Shown piece after piece: positions 47,297-55,365 of a stretch of 64,000 bases of DNA. Positions within the stretch are counted from its first letter, which is position 1; every line of letters starts with the position of its first letter. Under the pieces are notes generated by a model. It worked only from the letters and a program-made list of their open reading frames with translations, made no database searches and was not told where the DNA came from. The DNA is from Thermoproteota archaeon (GTDB lineage Archaea > Korarchaeota > Korarchaeia > Korarchaeales > Korarchaeaceae), in contig JAOZGC010000001.1 of assembly GCA_027491915.1 (NCBI GenBank), positions 1 through 64,000 of the forward strand, read 5' to 3'. Position numbers and translations under genes: made by a program.

Positions 47297-47986
47297 CTAT
47301 TTAACCGGCCTGCGAGTGCTTCGACCGGCGCGGAACCAGTCGACTATGAGATCGGCGACGTCGGTCAGAGAACCCCAGACGACCGCGTCGGCCGACTCGG
47401 CGAGATCCCTCGACTTGGGCCTGAACGCCACCCTCAGTCCGACCGGCAGCGCGAACATGGAAAGGTCGTTCTCGGCGTCTCCGACGACGGCTACGGAGCC
47501 GAGGGGAACTCCGAAACTCTCCGCCGTCTCTCGGACTATCCTCCCCTTGCCCGAGAACGGGACCCTGATCTCCCACCCGACCACGACTCCGTCTCCCCCC
47601 AACTCGAGCCCGTTGACCTCGGCGAAGTCCAGCTCCACCCCGCCGAGGACCCCTCTCATCACCACGTCCAGGCCTGAGCTGACTATTCCGACGATCGTCC
47701 CCTCGGATCTGAGGCGCCTGATCGCCTCTACGGCGCCCTCCACAGGTCTGAGGGACCTCAGGGCCTCTAGGGCCGCGTCTATCCGCCTGCCGACCCAGAG
47801 TCCTACATCCCTCCTGAACCACTCGTCGTACGATATCTCCCCGGAGAGGTAGGCCTCCATGTTCGCCCGGGCCGCCTCCCAGGTACCCATGGCCTTGTGG
47901 AGGATCTCCCAGGAAACCCCCCCTTCTATGAGCGTCCCGTCCATGTCAAAGGCTACGAGGCCGGGTCTGACCCCGCCAGCCGTCAT
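47297..47986 (-). CDS. HAD-family phosphoserine phosphatase-like protein
   Basis: 229 residues from ATG 47986, overlapping the previous stop as ATGA. HAD motif I LVAFDMDGTLIEGGVSWE is complete, with motif II GIVSSGLDVVM, a conserved Lys region FSGKGRIVRETAESFG, and motif IV VVGDAENDLSMF. The small helical cap and overall length fit SerB-like phosphatases, which end serine synthesis; other small phosphate esters are possible. It is coupled to the tiny cysteine-motif gene upstream. Confidence 0.88.
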   Translation of the reverse strand: MTAGGVRPGLVAFDMDGTLIEGGVSWEILHKAMGTWEAARANMEAYLSGEISYDEWFRRDVGLWVGRRIDAALEALRSLRPVEGAVEAIRRLRSEGTIVGIVSSGLDVVMRGVLGGVELDFAEVNGLELGGDGVVVGWEIRVPFSGKGRIVRETAESFGVPLGSVAVVGDAENDLSMFALPVGLRVAFRPKSRDLAESADAVVWGSLTDVADLIVDWFRAGRSTRRPVK

Positions 47987-48207
47987 CCCCCTCCCGGGGT
48001 CTCCTCCTTGTAGGTCTCGAGTATCTCTTCCATTATGTTGCTCAGCTCGCTCAGCCCTATCATCCCCTCCAATATCGCGCAGGACCCCTCCTCCACCCCC
48101 TCCACCCTTATGAAGAACGCGCACCTCTCTCCCAGGCATTCGACCCTCCCCCCTCCTCCCCCACCAGCCGATAGGATCGGACAGATCTTGCCACTTGCCG
48201 CCGACAT
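47983..48207 (-). CDS. small cysteine-motif protein (CPIL/CLGERC type)
   Basis: 74 residues. ICPILSAGG, VECLGERCAFFI and GSCAILEGM give four Cys in a C..C-x4-C..C pattern suited to a metal or iron-sulfur site. The C-terminal half is an acidic helix. I recall similar short archaeal proteins but know no function. ATG 48207 lies 32 bp from a TATA box shared with DUF1512; the longer upstream frame lacks coding sense. Confidence 0.72.
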   Translation of the reverse strand: MSAASGKICPILSAGGGGGGRVECLGERCAFFIRVEGVEEGSCAILEGMIGLSELSNIMEEILETYKEETPGGG

Positions 48208-48234
48208 GGGAGTCTCCCCACCGACCCAGGAGAC

Positions 48235-48245
48235 CTTTAATAAGG
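48235..48245. promoter_or_regulatory. shared bidirectional TATA box (small Cys protein / DUF1512)
   Basis: CTTTAATAAGG between starts at 48207 (minus) and 48290 (plus). The rightward transcript would have a short leader with GAGAGGTG. Confidence 0.5.
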
Positions 48246-48289
48246 GTTGACCCGGTCGGCCGGCTCGAGAGTGGAGAGGTGCTGAATTG

Positions 48290-49483
48290 ATGGCCCGTGC
48301 TGCGTGGGGGCTCTCCTCCTTCCTCCTCCAGCAGGGAGGGGGGGACACCTGGCTCAACTGGATAATAATGCTCCTCTTCCTGGGGGTGATGAACTACTAC
48401 GCCGGGAAGCTGCAGGTCCAGGTCTGGATGAACGACATAATGAGGGCCCTGGGTCAGCTGGAGAGGTACACCTCCGAGGCCGAGAATTCCCTGATCGAGG
48501 AGGCCTCCAGGTTCGGCCTCTCGAGGCAGGAGCTCTCGAAGAGGGTGAGGGGATTCAAATCCTTCTTCGAGATAGCCCCCGTCACCCTGGACCCGGCGGG
48601 GGCCATAAGGAGGCTAGAGCACATATTGGACGTTGAGAGGGACCGCTTCAAGAGGTTCGTCAGGTCCATCGCCCCCAACGCGGACGACGACAAGCTGATG
48701 AACCTGACCGATCAGCTGGCCGGGGTGATAATGCTCGACAGGGTTTACAGGATAGTCCGGCACTACTTCCTCCTGGGGAAGAAGACCCAGAACCTGATCT
48801 ACATAGCCCAGATCCAGATGATGATACCCGAGATCCTTAGGATAGCTAAGGCCTACTGGAAGTCGGCGGACGCCTTCAGGAAGGGGGTCCCGGTCGGGGA
48901 CAGCGTCGGCCCCCTGGTGGCCCTGAGGCTGCTCGACGGGGCGCAGACCAGGGAGATAGCGGAGGACGTGATCTACGGGGAGGTGGACGTGGGCGGCAGG
49001 AGGGTCCTCGTCGTGAAGTCCAAGGGTCCCGGCGGAAGGCTGGGGAAGCCGGGGGAGGCGATAGGCAGGTTGGTTGACATGTTCGGCGGCAGGATCAGGG
49101 CCATCATAATGGTCGACGCGGCGGCCAAGCTAGAGGGAGAGGAGACGGGCGAGGTGGCCGAGGGGGTCGGGGCGGCCATAGGGGATCCCGGCCCCGAGAA
49201 GTGGAAGATAGAGGAGGTGGCCGCCAGGGCCGGGATCGACCTGATCTCCTTCGCCGTGAAGATGAGCCCCCTGGAGGCCCTCACCCCCATGACCAGGGAG
49301 GTCGACTCGGCTGCGGACGAGGTGATATCCAGGATAAGAGAGAGGATAGAGTCGGACTACCGCCCGGGCGACGTGGTGATAGTGGCCGGGATAGGCAACA
49401 CCGTGGGGGTGGGAAACGAGATACCCCGCGGGGGGAGGGGTGACTCCGATGTCGGGGTCCGGAGAGAGGGAGCAGCGTCGTGA
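48290..49483 (+). CDS. DUF1512 family protein
   Basis: 397 residues. One N-terminal membrane segment (LNWIIMLLFLGVMNYYAG), then a helical domain and a C-terminal alpha/beta domain with Gly-rich loops (KSKGPGGRLGKPGEA, RAIIMVDAAAKLEGEETG, VVIVAGIGNTVGVGNEIPR). This matches the archaeal DUF1512 family; function unknown. The end overlaps the next gene by about 35-44 bp, and the downstream Nudix and UppP-like genes follow without gaps, indicating an operon on membrane or envelope lipid metabolism. Confidence 0.88.
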   Translation: MARAAWGLSSFLLQQGGGDTWLNWIIMLLFLGVMNYYAGKLQVQVWMNDIMRALGQLERYTSEAENSLIEEASRFGLSRQELSKRVRGFKSFFEIAPVTLDPAGAIRRLEHILDVERDRFKRFVRSIAPNADDDKLMNLTDQLAGVIMLDRVYRIVRHYFLLGKKTQNLIYIAQIQMMIPEILRIAKAYWKSADAFRKGVPVGDSVGPLVALRLLDGAQTREIAEDVIYGEVDVGGRRVLVVKSKGPGGRLGKPGEAIGRLVDMFGGRIRAIIMVDAAAKLEGEETGEVAEGVGAAIGDPGPEKWKIEEVAARAGIDLISFAVKMSPLEALTPMTREVDSAADEVISRIRERIESDYRPGDVVIVAGIGNTVGVGNEIPRGGRGDSDVGVRREGAAS

Positions 49484-49904
49484 GGTCAGCGTGGGACACC
49501 TGGCCCTCCTCATGGCCTTGGTGATCGGCCTGGCGGCCTTCTCGATCCTCCTTATATGGCTCTCCGTGCTGGACATCAGGGCGGGCAGAGACGCCATGAA
49601 CGCCTTCTTCCAATTCATCATGGGGCTGGCTGGCCTGGCCCTGGCCGGGAAGTCCCTGGCCGACATGACCAGGATGAGGCTGTCCAGCGGGGAGAAGCCC
49701 GTGGAGGTGGTTTCTGTCATCCAGTGCGTCGACTGCGGACACTCCGCCGAGAGGAACTTCTCCGATGGGGAGTACGTCGGCATGCTGACCGGAGAGCGAT
49801 GTCCGGAGTGCGGGGGCCCGGTCTACGTGGCCAGGATATACGTCAAGGGCGGGGGGGAGGAGAGACGCCAGAGGAGGATCCTGGGCCTTCCCGCGGCGGC
49901 GTGA
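49440..49904 (+). CDS. two-helix membrane protein with C-terminal zinc ribbon
   Basis: 154 residues from GTG 49440 (ATG 49449 also possible). Two hydrophobic helices (about residues 21-41 and 55-72) precede a cytosolic zinc ribbon, QCVDCGHSAER and RCPECGGPVYV. The tail is basic. Family not recognised. It overlaps the DUF1512 gene and its stop touches the Nudix gene, so the three are co-translated and may form a membrane complex. Confidence 0.78.
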   Translation: MTPMSGSGEREQRREVSVGHLALLMALVIGLAAFSILLIWLSVLDIRAGRDAMNAFFQFIMGLAGLALAGKSLADMTRMRLSSGEKPVEVVSVIQCVDCGHSAERNFSDGEYVGMLTGERCPECGGPVYVARIYVKGGGEERRQRRILGLPAAA

Positions 49905-49915
49905 AGGCGGGAGCC

Positions 49916-50365
49916 ATGCACGGCAAGATACACGTGGTCCCCTGCGTCGTGGTATTCGACGACTCCTTCAGGGTCCTCCTACTGAGGAGGTCCAAGAACA
50001 AGAGGTTCAGGGACAGGTGGGAGATACCGGGGGGGAGCCTCAGGTTCGGCGAGACCCCCAGGCGGGGGGCCGCCAGGGAGCTCAGGGAGGAGACCGGGTT
50101 CGACGTCCACCCGAGGGAGCTCATACCGGTGGACTCCTTCGGCTTCGTCTACACGGGCGTCGAGTTCGTGATCCCCCTCTACACCGTCAAGAGGTCGGGC
50201 GAGCCTGTCTTGAGGCCCAGGGAACACGAGGACTGGGGGTGGTTCGATCTGGATTCCGTCGTCAGGATGGAGAGGGCCGGGGAGACCATGATGGGGGTCT
50301 CCCTGATGGTCAGGGAGGCCTACAAGGTCTGGGAGTCGATCCAGGGCAGGGTGAGGGGGGTCTGA
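49916..50365 (+). CDS. Nudix hydrolase
   Basis: 149 residues. The Nudix box is complete: GGSLRFGETPRRGAARELRE followed by ETGFD (G-x5-E-x7-REL-x-EE-x-G). HVVPCVVVFDDSFRVLLLRR is the usual first strand pair. ATG 49916 follows an AAGGCGGG sequence; a GTG at 49901 overlapping the previous stop is also possible. Substrates range over nucleoside diphosphate derivatives. In this operon, next to an UppP-like phosphatase, an isoprenoid or sugar diphosphate substrate is conceivable but not shown. Confidence 0.9.
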   Translation: MHGKIHVVPCVVVFDDSFRVLLLRRSKNKRFRDRWEIPGGSLRFGETPRRGAARELREETGFDVHPRELIPVDSFGFVYTGVEFVIPLYTVKRSGEPVLRPREHEDWGWFDLDSVVRMERAGETMMGVSLMVREAYKVWESIQGRVRGV

Positions 50366-50366
50366 C

Positions 50367-51134
50367 TTGGACGTGGGGGAGATGGCGCTCGCGATCCTAC
50401 AGGGCGTACTGGAGTGGCTGCCGGTCAGCAGCGAGGGCCAGCTGGTCCAGATCTCCATCTTGGCCCTGGGGATGCCGCCGGAGAGGGCCCTGAACGAGGC
50501 CCTCTTCCTGCACCTCGGAACCGCCCTCGCCGCCCTCGTCGCGCTGAGGAAGGAGGTGGCGGACGCCCTGGCCGGGATACCCCGGGGGGAGGATTTCTCC
50601 AAGTTCGTCGTCGTCTCCGTGGTGGTCTCGGCCCTGGTGGGCCTCCCTGTGATGGTGGCCGTAAAGGGAGCGTCCCCCTCCATCGGGGGGGCGGCCATGA
50701 TCGCCTTCTCCCTCGTCCTGGTGGCGGTCGGCGCGGTCCTCAGGGTGGCCGAGTCCAGGGGTCCCCCGTCCGGGAGGGGGATCTCCCCGAGGGAGGGGGT
50801 GGTGGCCGGCCTGGCCCAGGGTCTGGCCGCGATTCCCGGGGTGAGCAGGTCGGGCTCGACCGTGGCCGCCCTCCTCCTCATGGGATCCGATCCGGAGGAG
50901 GCCCTGAGGGCCTCCTTCCTCATAGGGATACCGGCCACCATGGGGGCGTCCGCGCTCTCACCCCCGCCCGAACTCTCCCTCGGTCAGATGGCGGTCCTAG
51001 TCTCCGTCAGCTTCGCCGTCGGCCTGATATCCCTGAGGATCCTCCTCTCGGCGGCTAGGAGGGTCCGCATGTCGACCTTCGCCCTGGCCTTCGGGGCGGC
51101 CGGGGTGGCGCTGAACCTACCCTCCATCCTGTGA
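50367..51134 (+). CDS. undecaprenyl-diphosphatase UppP/BacA-like membrane protein
   Basis: 255 residues, about eight membrane segments. Family motifs are present but altered: LQGVLEWLPVSSEGQ replaces the bacterial LQGxTEFLPxSSSGH, and GLAQGLAAIPGVSRSGST retains the PGxSRSG core. The change of the first-motif His to Gln and of the last Ser before Gly to Glu is notable. In archaea, which lack peptidoglycan, such enzymes are presumed to recycle polyprenyl diphosphate for N-glycosylation. TTG start at 50367, directly after the Nudix stop. Confidence 0.87.
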   Translation: MDVGEMALAILQGVLEWLPVSSEGQLVQISILALGMPPERALNEALFLHLGTALAALVALRKEVADALAGIPRGEDFSKFVVVSVVVSALVGLPVMVAVKGASPSIGGAAMIAFSLVLVAVGAVLRVAESRGPPSGRGISPREGVVAGLAQGLAAIPGVSRSGSTVAALLLMGSDPEEALRASFLIGIPATMGASALSPPPELSLGQMAVLVSVSFAVGLISLRILLSAARRVRMSTFALAFGAAGVALNLPSIL

Positions 51135-51192
51135 TCCCCTGGCCCCCCACCTCTCCACTCTTTCCCCCTCCGCTCCCCTCCTCCGACTCCCC

Positions 51193-52533
51193 TCAGCCGA
51201 ATATCACGGACTCCCTGCCGAAGAGCTTCGCGCTAACGATCAGCAGGAGCATCAGGTAGATCACCGACGAGGCGAAGGACTCGACCAGCGCGGCGACGTT
51301 CCCCGGGTCCACCAGGAGATCCCTGACCAGCATGGCTATGCTGGTCACGGGGGCGAGCCTGAGCGGGCCCATCATGGGGGGAGGCAGGTAGGGGACGGCC
51401 ACCATCGGTAGGACGAGGACCCCCATGGTCGCCCCCAGGTACTGCTGGGCCTCCTTGAAGGTCTTGGCGAACGAGGACGTCATGACGATCACCGCGTTCC
51501 CCGTCAGGCCGGCCAGTATCATGGCCACCACCACGCCGGCCAGCACCAGCGCCGGATTCACCCCCTCCGGTATGAGCCTGGCGGCCGCGGCGGCAGCGGC
51601 CGCCTGCCCGATCCCCGAGGGGCCAACTCCCCCGGTGACCTGGAGGCCGGCTGAGAACTCCTCCGCCATGAGGATCAGGCCCAGGATGGAAGCCATTATG
51701 GTGGACAGTCCGGCCAGCAGGGAGAAGAAGGTCATGGCCAGGTACTTCCCAGCCAATATGCTCAACCTGCCCACAGGCGCCGTGAGCAGGGCCTCTATGG
51801 TCTTTCTCTCCCTCTCCCCCGCTATCATATCGAGGGCGAACGTCCCGGCCCCGGTTATGGCTATGACCCCCACCATCATCGGGAGCATCATCGACCCGAC
51901 CACCACCTCGGGCGACACCTCCCTGCCGGTGGAGGTTACCTGGAACTCCCTCTCAACCAGGGGGTGCACGTAATCCAGGCTGAGGTTCAGGGGGCGCAGC
52001 CTCTCGCTGACTATCTCCTCCTCCACCCGGGATACCGCGGCCGAAACCATGGAGATCGCCGTAGAGGACTTCATGCTGAAGGGGTCGTAGTAGTAGTCCA
52101 CGCTGGCGGTCAGGCCCGACGTCAGGTTGGCCGTGAATCCCTCCGGTATGACCACCACCAGGTCGGCCCTCCCCCCCAGTATCTCGGCCGACGTGTTGAC
52201 CCGCCCGGTGCGCACGACCAGGGACATCCCGCCCTGGTCGGAGATCGCCGAGGCGAGTCTCCCGGCGGCCCCACCGTCGTCCAGGAGGACCAGCTCAACG
52301 ACCGGGGGGGTGGTCTTCGGGCTCACCATCAGTATGGGGATCGCCATCGCCAGCGGGATCAGCACCACGGGGAGGACTATCGTGTTGATTATGGTCCTCC
52401 TGTCCCTCAGGGCCTCGGTGATCTCCTTCCACGCCACCACCACCGGGGCGGCCTTCGGTATTCCGTACCCGGCCAGCCCCAGCCCGCGCGTCACCTTGAC
52501 CTCCCCGGATCCTATTCGCCCCCAGAGCCTCAT
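51193..52533 (-). CDS. ABC-2 type transporter permease (NatB-like)
   Basis: 446 residues with one N-terminal and five to six C-terminal membrane helices; the segment between helices 1 and 2 (residues about 70-215) is an external domain. ABC-2 signature region: GAGTFALDMIAGERERKTIE followed by ALLTAPVGRLSILAGKY. Such permeases export sodium, lipids or drugs; the substrate is unknown. Its start overlaps the stop of the ATPase gene, forming a two-gene exporter operon. Confidence 0.9.
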   Translation of the reverse strand: MRLWGRIGSGEVKVTRGLGLAGYGIPKAAPVVVAWKEITEALRDRRTIINTIVLPVVLIPLAMAIPILMVSPKTTPPVVELVLLDDGGAAGRLASAISDQGGMSLVVRTGRVNTSAEILGGRADLVVVIPEGFTANLTSGLTASVDYYYDPFSMKSSTAISMVSAAVSRVEEEIVSERLRPLNLSLDYVHPLVEREFQVTSTGREVSPEVVVGSMMLPMMVGVIAITGAGTFALDMIAGERERKTIEALLTAPVGRLSILAGKYLAMTFFSLLAGLSTIMASILGLILMAEEFSAGLQVTGGVGPSGIGQAAAAAAAARLIPEGVNPALVLAGVVVAMILAGLTGNAVIVMTSSFAKTFKEAQQYLGATMGVLVLPMVAVPYLPPPMMGPLRLAPVTSIAMLVRDLLVDPGNVAALVESFASSVIYLMLLLIVSAKLFGRESVIFG

Positions 52534-53267
52534 GCCGTTATCTCACCCCTGACCAGCCTGACGAATATCTCCTCGAACTCCCTGAGGCCGGTCAACCTCT
52601 CCAGATCCTCGACGCCGCCGCGGTAGACCACCTTCCCCCTGTTTATCACGGCCACCGCCTCGCACAGCTTCTGGACCTCCCACATGTTGTGGGTGCTGAG
52701 CACCACCGTCTTGCCGGCCTCGGCGTGCTCCCTCATCATCCCCCTAATCTCCCTGGCGCTCATCACGTCGACCCCGGACGTCGGCTCGTCCAGCAGCAGG
52801 ACGGGGGGCTCGTGCAGGACAGCCCTGGCGAAGGTTAGCTTGGCCCTCATCCCCTTGGACAGCCTGTCCGCCAGGGTGAACCTCTTCTCCCACAGGCTCA
52901 ACCTGGTCAGGAGGTCCCTCACCCTCTCCCTCAGCTCCGACTCCTCCATCCCCCGGAGCTTGCCGAAGTAGATCAGGTTCTCCTCGGCGGTCAGCCTGGG
53001 GTAGAGGCCCGTGTCCTCCGGCATGACCCCGATGACCTCCCTGACCCCCCTCGGGTCCCTGGTGACGCTCCTCCCCATGACGACGGCGTCCCCCGAGTCG
53101 GGCCTGAGCACCCCGTATATCATCCTCAGCGTGGTCGTCTTGCCGGCCCCGTTAGGTCCGAGGAAGCCGAACACCGATCCCTCTTCCACCTCGAAGCTCA
53201 CCCCGTCCACGGCAACGACATCCCCGAACGCCTTGGTCAGCCCTACGGTGGCCACGGCCGCCGGCAT
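52530..53267 (-). CDS. ABC transporter ATP-binding protein (NatA-like)
   Basis: 245 residues. Walker A FLGPNGAGKTTTLRM near residue 36, signature RLSKGMRAKLTFAR, where SKGM replaces LSGGQ as in ABC-2 exporters, and Walker B PVLLLDEPTSGVDV. The H-loop follows as VVLSTHNMWE. The ATG at 53267 lies 28 bp from a symmetric TATA box that also serves the divergent secreted protein. Confidence 0.94.
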   Translation of the reverse strand: MPAAVATVGLTKAFGDVVAVDGVSFEVEEGSVFGFLGPNGAGKTTTLRMIYGVLRPDSGDAVVMGRSVTRDPRGVREVIGVMPEDTGLYPRLTAEENLIYFGKLRGMEESELRERVRDLLTRLSLWEKRFTLADRLSKGMRAKLTFARAVLHEPPVLLLDEPTSGVDVMSAREIRGMMREHAEAGKTVVLSTHNMWEVQKLCEAVAVINRGKVVYRGGVEDLERLTGLREFEEIFVRLVRGEITA

Positions 53268-53289
53268 ACCTCCGGCCGCCCGGGGGATT

Positions 53290-53299
53290 GATTTTAAAC
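53290..53299. promoter_or_regulatory. shared bidirectional TATA box (ABC exporter / secreted protein)
   Basis: GATTTTAAAC, symmetric TTTTAAA core; the starts at 53267 and 53321 are 28 and 26 bp from its centre. Confidence 0.6.
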
Positions 53300-53320
53300 C
53301 CAGCGAGTCCGGGCGGCCGG

Positions 53321-54619
53321 ATGCGCTGGAGGAAGGTGGCAGCGGTCTCCTCGGTTCTCCTGGCCGTCGTCGCGTTCAACCCGGGTCCGGGGCCGATGAG
53401 GGTCGACGCCCACTTCTCGTCGCTGGCGGTTACCCCCTCTCAGCTGATACTCGGGGAGGCGGCCAACCTGAGCTTCAACCTCTCCAAGAGGATGAAGGTC
53501 CCCGAGGGCGTGATGAGCTGCAGGGCCAGGCTGGTGGAGGCCAACCTGACCCTGGTATTACCGCCCCAGCTGGCGGTGACCAACCTCACCGTGTCGGCAG
53601 ACCCGCAGGATGTGGAGGTCTCGGTCTCCGGCCGCAGGATCTCGGTCAGGCACCGGGAGGACGTGTTGTCCGTGACCCTGAGGGCCTCCGTGATCGCGCC
53701 GCTGAACTCGACCCCCGGGGTCTATCCCATAAGGGTACTGGCCTTAGGCAAGGAGATCCTGCCCAACGAATCCGTGAGGTATCTCAACGCCACCCAGAAG
53801 ATCGTCCTGACGGTCGGATCTTGGCACCCGGCGGCCGAGCTGAGGGTGTTCCCCTCCAGGATAACTCCCCCCGGGAGGATCGCCGTCAGGGTGGACGTGG
53901 GGAACCCGTCGGCCCTCTGGGTGGTCAGGCCGGGCGGCCGGCTGGAGATGGTCAACCTGACCATAAGGGACGCGGCGGTCGCGTTGACCTCCACCTTCAT
54001 GGGCGGACAGGACGTGATCCGGGTGGGGGAAGTCGGACCAGGCCGGGTGGAGGTGATAAACAGGGTTTACGACCTACCGGACGGCGTTCCGGCCGGGGCC
54101 CACCAGGTAGTGGCCCTGGTCTCGGGGTCGGTTGGGCCGACTTCCGGGTCGGTCATCGTCAGGGACGACCTGGAGATAGTGGAGCAGGCCGACGTGAGGG
54201 TGGAGTCCCTGGACCTGCCGGCGGAGGTGGACGAGAACTCCACCTTCCCGGTCAATATAACCGTCAGGAACTACTCCCCCTTCCCGGCCAAGTCCGTCTC
54301 CGTCAGGGCGGCGGCCGGCGGGGTCGGGGACGAGGTCTACCTCGGCGACCTGGGGGGCTACGAGGTCAGGAGCGTCGTGGTGAACCTCCGGTCCGGGGGG
54401 GCCGGCAACCTGACCGTCGAGGTCGAGGTCTCATGGAGGGACGCATACCCTCCCCAGGCCAGGGAGGCGAGCGCCGAGGCCGCCATCTCGGTCTCCCGGT
54501 CGGGGGGATCGGGAGGGGGGCTGGCCGTCCCCGCAGATCTGATGCTGGTCGCCGGCGCCCTGGCGGTCGGGCTGGTGATGGGGTACGCCTGGCGCAGGCC
54601 GAAGGCAGGTGAGCGCTAG
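53321..54619 (+). CDS. secreted, C-terminally anchored beta-domain (CARDB-like) protein
   Basis: 432 residues. Signal peptide in the first 30 residues (AAVSSVLLAVVAFNPG), a long beta-rich exterior part with several CARDB/Ig-like repeats, one beginning ADVRVESLDLPAEVDENSTF, and a C-terminal membrane helix (LMLVAGALAVGLVMGYAW) with a basic tail. About a dozen N-x-S/T sequons. Similar in plan to the protein beginning at 61896. It could be an S-layer-associated or adhesion protein. The ATG coincides with the predicted transcription start, so the mRNA is leaderless. Confidence 0.8.
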   Translation: MRWRKVAAVSSVLLAVVAFNPGPGPMRVDAHFSSLAVTPSQLILGEAANLSFNLSKRMKVPEGVMSCRARLVEANLTLVLPPQLAVTNLTVSADPQDVEVSVSGRRISVRHREDVLSVTLRASVIAPLNSTPGVYPIRVLALGKEILPNESVRYLNATQKIVLTVGSWHPAAELRVFPSRITPPGRIAVRVDVGNPSALWVVRPGGRLEMVNLTIRDAAVALTSTFMGGQDVIRVGEVGPGRVEVINRVYDLPDGVPAGAHQVVALVSGSVGPTSGSVIVRDDLEIVEQADVRVESLDLPAEVDENSTFPVNITVRNYSPFPAKSVSVRAAAGGVGDEVYLGDLGGYEVRSVVVNLRSGGAGNLTVEVEVSWRDAYPPQAREASAEAAISVSRSGGSGGGLAVPADLMLVAGALAVGLVMGYAWRRPKAGER

Positions 54620-55331
54620 GCTCTCCCGAGAGGAGAGGGGGCGGCTCCTGGACCTCCTCGTCGGTGCCGGGGCGCAGTTGCTGAATCCCGGGCCGCACGA
54701 GGAGTTCCGGGCCACCCTGGGAGGATCAACCCTGGTGGCCTACCTGAGCGGGGCCGTGGTCTACCACCCGGAGCTGGTCGAGCTGGTAGAGGCCGCCCTC
54801 ACCCCGCCCCATGGGACTGAGCTCGGATCCGACGAGGCCGGCAAGGGAGAGTCCGAGGGTCCCCTTGCCGTCGCCGCGGTCGCCCTGGATCCCCCCGCCG
54901 CGGTCAGGCTGAGGGCCAGGGGGCTGGCTGAGACCAAGTCCATCTCCAGGTCGGCCCTCCCCAGGATCGCCTCCGAGATAGAGGAGGAGGCCCTCTCCGT
55001 CGCTGTCAGGCTGGTCACCGTGTCGGAGTTCAGGAGAGTCTGGTCCCGCGGCAACCTGAACGACCTGCTCACCGGGTGGCACCTGGAGGTGCTGGAGGAG
55101 GCGGCAGAGCGCGCGGGCCGGGTGGACATCATAGCGGTGGACTCCTTCGACGAGAGGAGGCTGACGGCAGCCCTGAGGCCGCTGGCCGAGAGGCTGGGCG
55201 CCGAGCTTGTTGTGGTTCCCGGGGCCGACTCCAGGTTTCCCAGCGTGGCGGCGGCGAGCGTCGTCGCGAGGGTCGCCAGGGAGAGGGCCATGGCCGGAGG
55301 GCGTCGGGAGGGCGCGGGGAGGAAGTGGTGA
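54609..55331 (+). CDS. rnhC: ribonuclease HIII-like protein
   Basis: 240 residues. Catalytic start GSDEAGKGESEGPLAVAAVA near residue 74 (the DE pair and the GKG typical of type 2 enzymes of the HIII kind). Further Asp residues lie in IIAVDSFDERRL and in PGADSRFPSVAAASVVARVA. The first 70 residues form the kind of N-terminal TBP-like substrate-binding domain that distinguishes HIII from HII. It would remove RNA from RNA-DNA hybrids. RNase HIII is mostly bacterial, so transfer is possible. GTG 54609 overlaps the upstream stop. Confidence 0.83.
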   Translation: MSARLSREERGRLLDLLVGAGAQLLNPGPHEEFRATLGGSTLVAYLSGAVVYHPELVELVEAALTPPHGTELGSDEAGKGESEGPLAVAAVALDPPAAVRLRARGLAETKSISRSALPRIASEIEEEALSVAVRLVTVSEFRRVWSRGNLNDLLTGWHLEVLEEAAERAGRVDIIAVDSFDERRLTAALRPLAERLGAELVVVPGADSRFPSVAAASVVARVARERAMAGGRREGAGRKW

Positions 55332-55365
55332 CGCGGCCGATCGGCCGTCTTGAGAGGTCCGGGAC

